DNA from: Sphagnum compactum
Lineage: Eukaryota; Bryophyta; Sphagnopsida; Sphagnales
DNA: 64,000 nt
Assembly: GCA_965153455.1 (NCBI GenBank)
Contig: OZ234496.1
Coordinates: forward strand, 12,578,304 to 12,642,303
Direction: 5' to 3'
Under the pieces are notes generated by a model that was not told where the DNA came from, did not search any database, and saw only the letters and a program-made list of their open reading frames with translations. This document shows positions 49,490 through 60,180 of this stretch, one piece after another (position 1 is the stretch's first letter; each line of letters begins with the position of its first letter). The position numbers and the translations under genes are program-made.

Positions 49490-51098
49490 GGTCGAATCTA
49501 GGATGATAAGCATATTTCTTGTCTTTTTAGCTCTTTTTATCTTCATTAAATGGTTTTAATTTGGAAACATGGAATGTCAAGTGAGCCACCAAGGTTGTTG
49601 GCAACAACAAAGTGTAGATGTTTGGATGTGATTTATGTAGGACCTTGTAAGGGCTTGCATATTTTGGTATGAACCAACTTGCTATTGTTTTGTGCATCTT
49701 AGAGTCCTGAATGTTTAATCACACCAAATTGCCAACTTCAAACTCAATGTGCTTATGTGATTTGTTGGTTTGTTTTTCATAACTAACCTCCATTTTTTCA
49801 AAAAGCTTTATGGCCTATGACTTCCTGTCCTCACGTTCTTTGGTCATTTCCTTTACATTATTATCACCTTTGCAATAGGTCCTTTTAACCTTAAGAATGG
49901 TTAAATCCATGGGTTATCTTACTTCAACCCCCAAGGTCAACTCAAAAGGACTTGTTCCCATGGCCAAATGTTTCGTTGTGTTGCAACAAAATTCCCTTAA
50001 ACCTAGGTGGTCGCCCTAATCTCTACGGTCACTAGTCACATAACTCTAGAGATATTGGTTTAATATCCCATTGACCCTTTTTCATTTGGTCATCGGTTTG
50101 TAAATGAAAAGCAATACTAAATTTTAATTTGGTACTTTCCTTCTTGATCAACAAGGTCCAAAATTTTATTGTGAATTTCACATTTCAATCATTCACTATA
50201 ACTTTGGGCATGCCATTGTGCCTTTCCCAAATATCAAAGAACAAGTTTGTTGTCTCTACTACTATCACATTTGTCTTAATCAACCCAAACTTGGCCAATT
50301 TAGATTATCTAGGTGAAAGTATGATTGGGTGGACCCACTAGGAACCACCTCAAAGGACAATCAAGGAACAAAAAATGGCCAAATAATATTCCTAGGCCCT
50401 TTTTAAAAAAAAAATTCATAATTAAATTTTTTCTCATGTTTATTTATTGCATGCCAAAATATATCGCTTGAAGTTTCCATTATAATAAAAAAGGTGGAAA
50501 TCGTTACAAATTTGTATTCTCTATTGATGTGACCCTTTAAAGAATCAAGTTCTTAAACTTTGGAAATTCATAACTAAATTATACCTATTTAAATAATTAC
50601 CCAATAAAACAAAGAATACCATCTAAAATACCTTAGAAAATTATGTCCACAAAAAAAAAAACCCCAAACCTTGTTTGAAAAATGTTCCTAACCAAAAAGT
50701 TCAAAGGAAACCATTGTGACATTCCTAAACTTTGTGTGAATGTAATGAATAGGAACATAAAGCATTCAAAATATTTTTTACATTGTTAAAGTTTCAAAAT
50801 CTATACAACCTTATTAATGTATTCAACAAATGCTTTTATTAAAAACCTTTCTTTATGTGTTTCCTATATTTTTCCAAAGTTTGATAAGTCTTGAAAAATG
50901 AAGGTGTGACATTCCTTATGGTACCAACCCAATCATACTTTCACCCATTTATCAACAACCACTAATATGACATCTTTTTCTTACCATAGTGGGAAACATG
51001 TCATGAAGTCCATTGAAATACCCTAAAAAAGGGTTATCAAAATTGGAAGGGGTGTATATAGGCCAAACTTTTTCTTGGGCATTGACATTTCACATACA
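49490..51098 (-). pseudogene. Integrase core and C-terminal part, eroded
   Basis: Short readable segments occur in the expected order: CQCPRK-like text (zinc-binding CxxC, at 51063-51098), DVILVVVDKW (about 50946-50975; the first catalytic Asp region), then GMPKVIVND (about 50195-50220; the second catalytic Asp region) and KFTIKFWTLL. Stops and frameshifts separate them. The first two and the third are split by a block of about 600 bp flanked by 18-bp inverted repeats. Confidence 0.65.
50313..50944. mobile_element. Unassigned insertion bounded by 18-bp perfect inverted repeats
   Basis: GTGAAAGTATGATTGGGT at 50313-50330 and its exact reverse complement at 50927-50944. The match continues imperfectly inward for about 15 bp more. 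The A/T-rich interior has no coding capacity and separates two parts of the integrase core. No clear target-site duplication was found, so it may be a small DNA transposon or an inverted duplication of the integrase segment. Confidence 0.5.
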
Positions 51099-51103
51099 TG
51101 TGA

Positions 51104-52016
51104 TGACACACCCCCAAACTCCTTGATAGACTCAAATGTGAGTCTGGAGTGAAACAGCAGAAGAGTAAGGAGTTGGGGCACGCTTCCTGGCTCGCAGCAC
51201 TTTGAGGGTAAAGGGGCGTGCTGGAGCTCCAGGATGGGACTAGGACGAATGACAAGCACTTAATCACTCACATGGATCTGCACAAAACCAAACAACAAGT
51301 TGGTTAATGCATAGTCGGAGCACTTTTGGTGTTAGGATGAGCCACAGGCAAACTTGGACTCACAAGACTCACCACGGCCCGGACTTGGGGGAAACCATCA
51401 CCTTCCCCCTTATAATATTCTCTGTGCCTTTCCACGAGGCCCACATCCAAATGGCATTTTGTCCCAGGACTCCCAAATGGGAGTCCCGAAATTGCCGAAG
51501 TCGAGACCCCCGCAACTTTGGGGCCCCATAACTTTATGTGCAGACCTCTGATTGAAATGAAGTCTAAAGCAAAGTTGTAGCCCTCGTCAAGATATTTCCA
51601 ACGATATGTCGCACGCCATCTGAACACAAGGAAATCAGGTTGATTCCTGACTTTAGTGGTCGGGAGTCAAATTGCCAATTTGACTCCCGACCCTTCTTTT
51701 GGCCATAATCTGTGTTTCAAATGTCCAAATGGATCATTCAAGCCCATTTTAGACATCTACGTTCCAAGATATTTCTAATGATATAAGGAACTTTACAATC
51801 CAATGAGTTTTGACCTTTGCAATCGCCCTCTAAAGATTTGGGAGTCCACCGGGACTCCAATTCTCAAAATGGAAACTCCCTTAGGAATGTGAGGGTTCAT
51901 TCCCTCACACTCTCTTACACTCCTAGGAGCATGCGGTCTGACTCCCGGCCTTCCCTCTTGGCCCGTAACCTTGCCAGCCCTTGCCTTGGTCGCGAGCCAA
52001 GGTTAGGGTTACGACA
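51104..52016. mobile_element. Solo LTR (913 bp), TSD TGTGA
   Basis: Begins TGACACACCC and ends GGTTACGACA, so ends are TG..CA. The 5-bp sequence TGTGA flanks it exactly (51099-51103 and 52017-52021). It interrupts the integrase zinc-binding region, whose coding sense resumes on both sides. It is GC-richer than its host and has no homology to the host LTRs. It holds two related copies of a GTCAAGATATTTCCAACGAT-like motif (about 51587-51606 and 51765-51784). This is the footprint left when a full LTR retrotransposon recombines between its LTRs. Confidence 0.85.
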
Positions 52017-52021
52017 TGTGA

Positions 52022-52155
52022 GCATAGTGTTCCATGTTTTTTTTCATGTTGGGCCAATATAAACTTTTATTCAATGTGGCAATCATGGTTTTCTCCCTGT
52101 GGTGCCTCACCATGGGCAAATCATCCACCCCTTGCATGATTTTCATGCACAACTT
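52022..52155 (-). pseudogene. Integrase N-terminal (zinc-binding) fragment
   Basis: On the minus strand reads a segment with TMIATLNKSLYWPNMKKNME, the part of the HHCC domain that normally carries the YWPGM motif, ending HYAHM at the solo-LTR target site. Upstream it is cut by the CACTA insertion; the short piece beyond that continues from 53713. Confidence 0.7.
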
Positions 52156-52551
52156 CACTACACCAAAATGTGTTTTAGTTCATTCTGGGTTTCATTAGAT
52201 TTTGAATGAATTTGGAAATTTTTACCAAGGTGAAATTGGTCGACCCCCCAATGAACAGGGACTAGTTGCTACGGACAATGAATTGGTCCACTAGTACCTA
52301 ATGAAATACAAATTTATTAAGCCATTTCACTTGTTAGTTAATTAACTAGGCAGCATGGAAATCAATTAAATTTAAATTATTTAATATTATTGATAAGTTC
52401 ATGATTTTCATTTTATGAATTATTGACACATGTCACTACCTAGGTTAACATAATCTCGGTAATCAACCTAAATAGGCACCTACTCTATGGAACCACGTAA
52501 GAAAATATTCCATCAACTTACCACTGTTGGCCACAAACACACCATTTGTGA

Positions 52552-52599
52552 GGATTGATCCTTTGACCTTTACTATGGAAGTAAACACCTTTACCATCA
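52552..52599 (-). other. tRNA-like A/B boxes inside the CACTA element
   Basis: On the minus strand TGATGGTAAAGGTG (A-box-like, 52586-52599) is followed after about 24 nt by GGATCAATCC (B-box-like, 52552-52561). This spacing matches tRNA-derived SINEs; a captured SINE or tRNA fragment is likely. Confidence 0.4.
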
Positions 52600-53039
52600 A
52601 GGCATCACACTTGCTGTGATAATGTGTTACATTGCATTTTATTTATCAAATATTTCATTTTAAACATTACAAAAACATAAACTTTGAAAATCCATATCTT
52701 ATTACAATTTTGTCCAAATGAAATGATTAAAATTTAATTTAATTTTTTTTAAATAATGTACATAATTGCATTTATTTCCTTTTGAAAGTGTGAAATCATT
52801 TGAACAATTGTTGTTTTGAATATCATCATTCAATAACATTTCAATGACCAATTTTTTTTATAAAAAATGTTTGATAAATGGATAAATTTTTTGCTAATAT
52901 AATATATTACATATGTTAGGCTACTTTCAACTATTCTAGGGTTATTTTTCATTGTTCTAAATTATTTCATCTTAGGCTATTTTTGGCTATGTGAGGTTAT
53001 TGTTGATTATTTTTCCTATTAAAAATTATTTCACCTTAT

Positions 53040-53370
53040 GCTATTATTGGTTATTCTAAGTTATATTAATTATTATTTTTTATGGTTATTCTATTAGTGG
53101 CTATTGTTGGTTAGTGACTATTGGTGCTATTGGTTTGGTGGCTATTGGTAGTTATTATATTAGTGGTTATTAATGGTTATTCTATTAATGGTTATTGGTG
53201 GCTATCAATGGTTATTTTATTAGTGGCTATTAGTGGTTATTTTATTAATGGCTATTGATGGTTGTTTTATTAATGGATATTGTGGTTATTATATTAATGG
53301 CTATTAATAATTATTCTATTGGTGGCTATTGGTGGATATTTTATTGATGGTTATTTTTAGTTCTTTTAGG
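53040..53370. repeat. Degenerate ~30-bp tandem repeat in the CACTA interior
   Basis: Roughly ten imperfect copies of GGTTATT..ATTAATGGCTATT-like text. CACTA elements commonly have repetitive subterminal or internal regions. Confidence 0.75.
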
Positions 53371-54044
53371 TTATATTATGACGTAGAATAACGTATAATA
53401 GTTTAAGGTATAATAATAATCTATAATAACTTATAATAACTTATGGTATATCTTAGAATAACCAAGGTAACTTAAAATAATATAAGGTATATCATAAAGT
53501 AGCATAAGGTATTTAAAATAACAACATAAAAATAAACCTATTTACCACAATAAATTATAATAGTCAACTAGTAATGAAACATAATGTTTACATAGTGATA
53601 TTATAGTGAAATAACTTTAACCATGGTGAAATCACTAAAATACAATGAACTTATAACTTATTGTCCCATAATGATTTAGGCTAGTGAATTACACCCCACT
53701 TTTGTACTAGTGCTTGCCTTTTGGCAAATAAAGACATGATTACTTCCATCTAAATAGTCCATCCAAAAGAATGATCATTTTCACTTTCCTTTTGTCATGT
53801 AATTATATAAAATACATTTACACAAAACAATTTCCCATTTATCTTAATTTCCTTTCTAAATCACTTTTCTTACAAACATGGCTTGGAAGGTTTGAATATT
53901 TCCCCAAGGCATTTCAACTTAAGACTCCTCCTTTTGACTTAATGCATAAAGTAGAACATTGTTTTTGCTTGATTTATGGATTAATTTTATGTCCATAAAA
54001 ACCAATGCATCATGCTAACACAATTGCTTTGCAATGGCCCTTAG

Positions 54045-54254
54045 TTACATCTTGAAATATCTAAAACACACATTGTCCATGAATACCTTTATTTTTTGCA
54101 AACCCTTATAGTGGTGCCAAGTTTTTAAATAGTTCATTATTGCGAAAAATTCCTTTTCATGAGTTGGCCATTTTAATTGGGCCCCTGAGAACTTCTTACT
54201 TTCAAAAGCAATGGGATGGCCTTTTTGCATTAACACACCTTTAATTACAAACAT
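54045..54254 (-). pseudogene. RNase H domain of the chromovirus
   Basis: The open stretch contains GHPIAFESKKFSGAQLKWPT and then HEKEFFAIM, the signature order of Ty3/gypsy RNase H, with the downstream KVFMDN segment where the usual motif is TDH. It follows the reverse transcriptase in element sense. Confidence 0.85.
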
Positions 54255-54528
54255 GCTTGCATTAGTGTGTATTTCAAATGGTCTGGAAAATTTGGGAACC
54301 TTATCAACAGACTAGAAGTTAACTTCCCTCTTAGAATATCAACGACCATTTATTGTTTGTCTTTCCATTCAAAGGACCATTCCTTTTTAAAAAGGTCCAT
54401 GAATGGTTTGGCCAAAGTTGAAAAGTCATTTATAAACTTCTTTTAAAAGTTGGCCAACCCCAAGAAAGATTGCCCCTTGGTTATTGTCAGGCTTTACCAC
54501 TCCCTACTGGCTTGAATTTTTTTCAAAT

Positions 54529-54846
54529 CTAATTGACCCCTTCTTGGGATAAAACATGTCCCAAAAATTCCATCTCTAAGCTTGTGTACTCATTTTTCAA
54601 TTGATTGGTGTAAAGGTTGTTAACCCCTAATTTTTTCAACATAGATTTTAAGTGTTCAACATGCTCTTCCACTGACTTGGAATAAACAAAAATATCATCA
54701 ATATAGATTATCACAAACTCGTATGACTTATCATGAAAGATAGAATTCATGAAAGTTGTGAAAGTTGAGGGCGCATTACATAGCCCAAATGGCAAGACTA
54801 GGAGCTCATAAGAACCATACATAGTCCTCATAGTCATCTTTTCCAC
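54529..54846 (-). pseudogene. Reverse transcriptase core of the chromovirus
   Basis: The 105-codon stretch contains YELLVLPFGLCNAPSTF and, about 26 residues on, the catalytic box IYIDDIFVYS, then EHVEHL and FLGHVLSQEG. These match Ty3/gypsy reverse transcriptase motifs in order; the active-site YIDD varies from the commoner YLDD. Upstream parts (54850-55130) are readable only in fragments. Confidence 0.92.
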
Positions 54847-55364
54847 ATCTATCTATGCAATGCGAATTTGATAGTAGCTGAACTTAAGGTTAATCTAGCT
54901 GAAATATTGAACCCCATTTAGATAATTAAAAAAATCATCAATTCAAGTCAAAGGGTAATTATTTTTAATTGTGATTTTATTCAAAGGATGATAAACTATG
55001 CACATGCGCAACTTACCATCTTTTTTATCCACAAATAAACTAAAGTTCTATAAAACGACTTACTTGGCCAAATGTGACCCCATTCCAGGAAATCATTAAC
55101 TTGATTAATGAGTTTTTGAAGTTTGGTTTGGTTAAATCAATAAGGCAACTTAAAAGGCAATGTTGTATTCAATGCCACTTCAATTTTGTGATCAACATCA
55201 CGACAAAGGGGGAATTGTTTAGGAATTTTTTCTGTTAAAACATCCAAAAATTTATTAATTATGTTGGAAATTAAAGTAGGCCATGGCAATGCCCCTTTGG
55301 CTTTTGCCTTGGTGCTACAATCATCCACACACATAAAAATAGAAAATGAAATCTTTTGCAATTC

Positions 55365-55770
55365 TTATAAAGAGACTAAGTGAACACCTACCTTTGTTAA
55401 ACTACCTTTATATTCAATTTTTAAACTACTTGATTTATCAACTAACCTAGTTATGATTTTCAACTTAGAGCTATTTTTCAAAATACCAACTTGATAGTTG
55501 TTTAAAAAGGTGTTGTTTAAAATAGCCTCCATGTCATTTAATTTGCACACCATGAAATTTTCTTCAAACATCATTTTTTTGAATTCCAAAATTGCACCCA
55601 ACACCACCTCATTTGATGGCTTCGCATCAGCTTGGGCTAATTGCACTTTGATGGGTTTCATCAACCTTTGTGATCTTCCATCCGATTCGCAACACCACAT
55701 TTGGGCTTATAAATGAATGTGTGGCTCCTGAATTCAAAAGACAAGAAACCACATTAGTTTTTATTTTAAA
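55365..55770 (-). pseudogene. Aspartic protease region with Asp-to-Asn at the active site
   Basis: On the minus strand the segment LLNSGATHSFISP (about 55703-55745) corresponds to the retropepsin active site, normally with DSGA. The catalytic aspartate codon reads AAT (55732-55734), one G-to-A transition from GAT. Downstream sequence continues in frame for about 100 codons with VGILKN- and EYKGSL-like text. Confidence 0.75.
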
Positions 55771-56390
55771 TTTAAGCAAGATTGAATTACGCCTTTAGCC
55801 ACATTTGCTTTTACAATAAACCCATTTTGTTCAAATTTTGGCCTTACCTTAAAACAACCTTTGGCATAATGTTCAAACATCATTATAATTGAAACATTTT
55901 ACTTTGGTGATGTCCCTAGGTTTCTTTTCAATCAGGCCATCACCATTCTTGCATGGGTTCTTTTCCTGCTTTACCCTTTTGAATCGTATACAGGTTGAAA
56001 GTTACTTCCAACATTCCCTTTTGATTATTGCGAGGCCTTGTTCCCACCTATCTTGCAAAATGTGGATCATCTTCCATGGAATCTGCAATCTTCATCATTT
56101 CTTGAATGGTTTTGGGGATTTCATTCCTTTGAACTATTCACTTATAGGCCCAAGATTGCAAACCAAGAAAGAAGGCCACTTTTTGGGCATACTTTTCCTT
56201 CATGGGGATGAGTCTCAAGAGGGCTACAAAACATTGAACATATTTTCCCAACCCTCCCAACCCATCTCCTTGGCACAATTTGAGCAACTTTTACCCATCA
56301 AGCAAAATTTCATTGGGGGGGGGGTGAACTTTTCACTCAATTTTGCCTTGAAATCATTCTAAAGCATGATCCTCATAAGATTTTTTTTTA
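55771..56390 (-). pseudogene. gag 3' part with decayed zinc knuckle
   Basis: On the minus strand, FEHYAKGCFKVRPKF (about 55835-55880) keeps the H and final C of a CCHC knuckle, but the first two cysteines are not recognisable. The remainder is gag-like by position only. Confidence 0.45.
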
Positions 56391-57780
56391 GTGTGTTTTT
56401 GAGTTGTCCACCATTCCAAGGTGTGATCTTTCATTAGAGATTATACCATCCTCATGTCATAAGCATGAAAACTATGAAAACGAACGATGAAAAAATGGAC
56501 CTAAGTCTCAATCCAAACATAGAACATAAAAACCAATATAAAACCACACAAAATTGAAGACAAGAACATGAAAATGTGGAAACAAAAATGCAACCAAGTT
56601 TCTATTGTGATAGCACATGGAAACATAAACACAAAGGGAACATAATAAGGTTATGGAATAAGATTATACCTTATATTAGTGTTGAGTAGACTTAAGGTAA
56701 TTGGGAGTTTTACCTTTATTTCCATGAAAGTTTCCATGTGCCCACTGACCATGAAAGATTTTTAATTACAAATGAACTATGAGTTAATTAGGAATTAACT
56801 AAAAGTGAACGTAGGGTCAATTAAAGAGCAATTAAGAGTGGACTAGAATAATTTGGGAGTGAACTAGGAGCGAACTAAAACTTAATTAGAAGTTAATTAG
56901 AAGTGAACTATGAAGGTAAATGTAAGTTATGGTGGCTCATTTTTGAACAATTTGAATCTCCTTACAAATCTTTTAAAAATTCATTAAAAATGTTCAAATG
57001 GACATGGTTGTTACTATTTTAAATGCCATTATTATAGTCTTTGACTAATAAATGTTCAATCACCTAAAAATCCTCAAAAATCTACATCAACACTTACATC
57101 AATAAAAATTGATGTCATTAATTTGGAGGTTCTGAAATGACAACCCACATAGTCCATATGAATAATGCCCCAAGTAAAATTTCAAAAAATATGCTTTTGG
57201 GACAAGGAAATTGAAAAACAAACAAAATTTGCAACTCATAGGGACTTATGAAAATATGATTTATTTTTAACCATTCAAAAAACCTTAATTATTAAATAGT
57301 TAAAGTTTTCAAAGAAAAGATTCCTCATTTGAGTTTATCATTTCATAATACATCATATATTCAGTCCCAATAAAAAATTTGGAATGTGAATAAATATAAA
57401 ATTTTCCATTTTGTGATGTTTTATTCAAATGACCAATCCATATTTTTTGACTTGAAAAGTTCATTACTTCAGTCAAATGATTCTTTTATCAATAAATAAC
57501 CACACAATTCTATTCATAATAAATTTATTAGTTTAGATCCAAGTTCCAATTAGTAGATCTAATAATATATTAATCACCATATGCATTTGAATGAAGGGTA
57601 CCTAAGAATTGTTCATTCTGTCGCAAAAGTGAGCCTCTCAACCATGCATTCATCTAAAAATAAATTAGAAGTGAACTATGGATCATGGATGAACATCCAT
57701 ATGAATGTATGAATGAACTTCATTCATCATGTGAAATTGATGTTTGTGACACCTCAACTGGTCAACATCCGTTTTGTACC
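56391..57780. other. AT-rich block inside the chromovirus 5' part, unassigned
   Basis: No coding sense in either strand, with a local degenerate repeat of AATTAACTAGAAGTGAACTA-like text at about 56760-56925. Its length and composition suggest a further insertion between gag segments, but I could not find paired ends or a duplication. Confidence 0.35.
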
Positions 57781-58735
57781 TTTGTGTTTCAAAGTATGAG
57801 TTGAAGCAACAATTGTTTTTTTTTTGGCCTTTTTTCCCTTCCAAGTGAAACACTTTGGCATTTGGATCTTGATGGCTTTAACTACTTCCCCGTTTGGGTG
57901 TGATTATAGTCAAACAAGCCACAAACCATGTTGAACTACCAAGTTATCAAGTTTTTCAAACATATTTATGTAATGCCACTTTAATGCCATGTTGATGAAG
58001 GAATTTTGTGCTAAATGATTCATATATGTGTTCAAGAATTTTCTTAAAATCATTTAATATAGAAGGCCCATTTGTGGTTGAATCCTTTGTCAATGTTGGT
58101 TCATTTCATTATAATTGCACCCTTTTGGTTTGTCATCCCTTTTGGTTTTTTTTGCCTCCTCTAAAGTGACCATCAACTTATGGTTTGCCTTGCCTTATTG
58201 CAAGATCATTTTTTGCAACGATTTGGCCACATCTGCCATAGCTCCCAAGCCTAATGGGACTTTGGGTGAAATGGGGTCATTTTACCCTTTTAGTTTTTCT
58301 TGGGTCATTTTTCTGGCCACTTCCATTATGTGCTTTACTTTTTCACAAACTATTGTTTCCTTATTGAACCTTTTTAGTTTAATCGACTTCCTCTCTTTCT
58401 TTTTCTTTTTAGGGGAATCATTTCTAGACTCTCTTTATGTTGGCTTGGCTAAGTTTTTGCTTGGATCATCATTTGAACTAAACAAGTTCACTTGCCTTAT
58501 CTTTTGTAAGGGCTTTACCATATTGGAGGGGCTCTCAATTACACCTTTACCTCATGACTTCTCTTCCCTAAGAGATTTTGTTCTCATACATAATTTTGAA
58601 GATTATCGACAACCATTGCCTTAACCATTTTGTTGGCCTCAATTTCCACCTTGGTCCTATGCTTGCAAGGTTTGGGTTTCTTAACAACCCCTTCCATCTT
58701 TTGTGCATGGGACCAAAAACAAGCTTTAATATTAG
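57781..58735 (-). pseudogene. gag 5' part and leader of the chromovirus, eroded
   Basis: Region between the 5' LTR and the AT-rich block. On the minus strand there are broken frames (for example 58568-58771) without a recognisable gag motif; the assignment is positional. Confidence 0.35.
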
Positions 58736-58736
58736 T
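58705..58736 (-). other. Decayed primer-binding site
   Basis: Directly inside the 5' LTR, the minus strand reads TAATATTAAAGC. This matches the initiator-Met tRNA primer site TGGTATCAGAGC at 8 of 12 positions, and all four differences are G-to-A or C-to-T changes. Confidence 0.5.
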
Positions 58737-59316
58737 TGTGACGCCTTTTTGTGTTCACCTTTACATTCCACTCACTTTACCAAACCCTTCACATTGTTCA
58801 CCTCATTAACTATTAATTACTTGCACAACACATTGAGTTAGTCCTGAGCTCCAATTTTTTGGAATGGATTCTATTACAAATTTAGATTAAGCTAGGACTT
58901 AGTTTAATTCAAAATTGTCCCAAAAATGTTTTCTCATTCTTGAAACTCTTTTCAAAGGCCAACATTTGAGTTACATAGTTGGGAAAAATTAAATTGGGAC
59001 AACACCGCTTGGTTGTTGTCAAAGGCTTTAAGTTGATAGTACATTGTGCCACCACGAAACAACCTCTAATCGTCCCAAGGGTTTTAATGGGGTGACACCA
59101 AGTGTTGTCCTTGGACAACCTTCCATCATCCATTGAAAGTTTTAATGGGATGGCACCCCGAATGTTGCACTCTTGGAAACAACCTTTAGTCGTCCCCTAT
59201 GCCTGAATAAACTTTCCTTTATTTGCATTGGTCATTTTGAGCCCTTATTGCCCAAGTGGTGTTTGGCAACTTTAGGAGTCAAACCCCACATCTATCATTC
59301 GGCCTAGGCTTCCACA
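58737..59316 (-). repeat. 5' LTR of the chromovirus
   Basis: Plus-strand ends TGTGACGCC and CTTCCACA pair with the ends of the other LTR. It is shorter than its partner (580 against 614 bp) because of several indels. Many differences are transitions. Confidence 0.85.
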
Positions 59317-59519
59317 AGAAGAAATCTTATCTTTTTTCAACCCCACACATTTTGATTACTGTTCGATTTGATTACATTTCAACTACATTTAGCCATCTTA
59401 AATTTGCAAGTGGCTCATTGCACTTATTAATGGTCAATATTGTTCATAGTTGTTGCATTCCTTATGTTGTTCACTTATGAGTATAATTTGAACCCTATTT
59501 TATTTTTGAATAATTTCAA

Positions 59520-60180
59520 ATTGATGATGTGAAAATTGAAGTAAAATTTAACTTTATTTACACAATGCATTATTTTCAACTATCAACATGGTACATGAGT
59601 TGAACCATCAACTTTTAACGAGTTGAAACAATTACTCATGAGCTGCATTTTATACTTACCATAATTTAGAAAACACATGTAACAATTTAAGACCCCATTT
59701 TATATTGAAAAGAATTAATGATTTTTGTCACATCTTTTCAATTATAATATATGTTAAAACCATTACTCATAAGTTGCATCTTGCACTTATTAGAATATAT
59801 TGAAACACATGTAATTCAATGTTTTACAACTATATTTTACTGATTTAGTGAATTTTTTCACATTTTTTGAACTATCAACATCTTTACATGAGTTAAATCA
59901 TCCACTTTGAACTTATTGAAACCATTATTCAAAATGTTGCATTTTGCATTTATTAGTATCTATTGAAACACACATAACAACTTAATGTTTCACATTCATA
60001 TTTGAACAAGTTAGTGAATTTTTTCACATCTCTTGAATTATCAACATGAGTTGAATCATTCATTTTGAACATGTTAAATCCATTATTCACGAATTACATT
60101 TTGCACTCACCACAATTTTTGTAAATGACCGTATAAAAACTAAGCATGTTTCATATTTATATTTGAATGGGTTAGTGATT
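59520..60180. repeat. ~130-160-bp tandem repeat, four copies
   Basis: Copies anchored by ACCATTACTCATGAG-like text followed by TGCATTTTGCACTTA and AACACATGTAA, near 59631, 59761, 59924 and 60081. Diverged, AT-rich and non-coding, just outside the chromovirus. Confidence 0.75.

Larger units (their letters stand above)
52156..53712. mobile_element. Non-autonomous CACTA (En/Spm-like) transposon, TSD CTT
   Basis: Left end CACTACACCAAAATGTG; right end, read inward, CACTAGTACAAAAGTGGG. Both start with CACTA and share AAAA.TG in the terminal repeat. CTT flanks both ends (52153-52155 and 53713-53715), the 3-bp duplication typical of CACTA elements. The 1.56-kb interior has no transposase. It contains a tRNA-like promoter segment (52552-52599) and a degenerate TTATTGGTGGTTATT-rich repeat (about 53040-53370). 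Confidence 0.8.
47804..59316 (-). mobile_element. Dead Ty3/gypsy chromovirus, minus strand, with nested insertions
   Basis: Diverged LTRs (47804-48417 and 58737-59316) in the same orientation bracket, in minus-strand order, gag remnants, protease, reverse transcriptase, RNase H, integrase and a chromodomain. This is the Ty3/gypsy order, and the chromodomain marks the chromovirus branch. Reading frames are broken throughout. By eye the LTRs share roughly 70% of bases, so the insertion is old. Later insertions at 51104-52016, 52156-53712 and probably 50313-50944 enlarge the element to 11.5 kb. No matching target-site duplication is visible (AAGGG on the left, AGAAG on the right). Confidence 0.88.

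Noticed and set aside
55889-56362. 157-codon plus-strand frame
   Set aside because: It is antisense to the gag region of the minus-strand chromovirus and has no motif.
58115-58624. 169-codon plus-strand frame
   Set aside because: Antisense to the eroded gag/leader region; Phe/Leu-rich with no domain.
47799-59321. Target-site duplication for the chromovirus
   Set aside because: The 5 bp next to the LTR ends (AAGGG and AGAAG) do not match, so no duplication is claimed; the LTR boundary may be off by a few bases or the sites have mutated.
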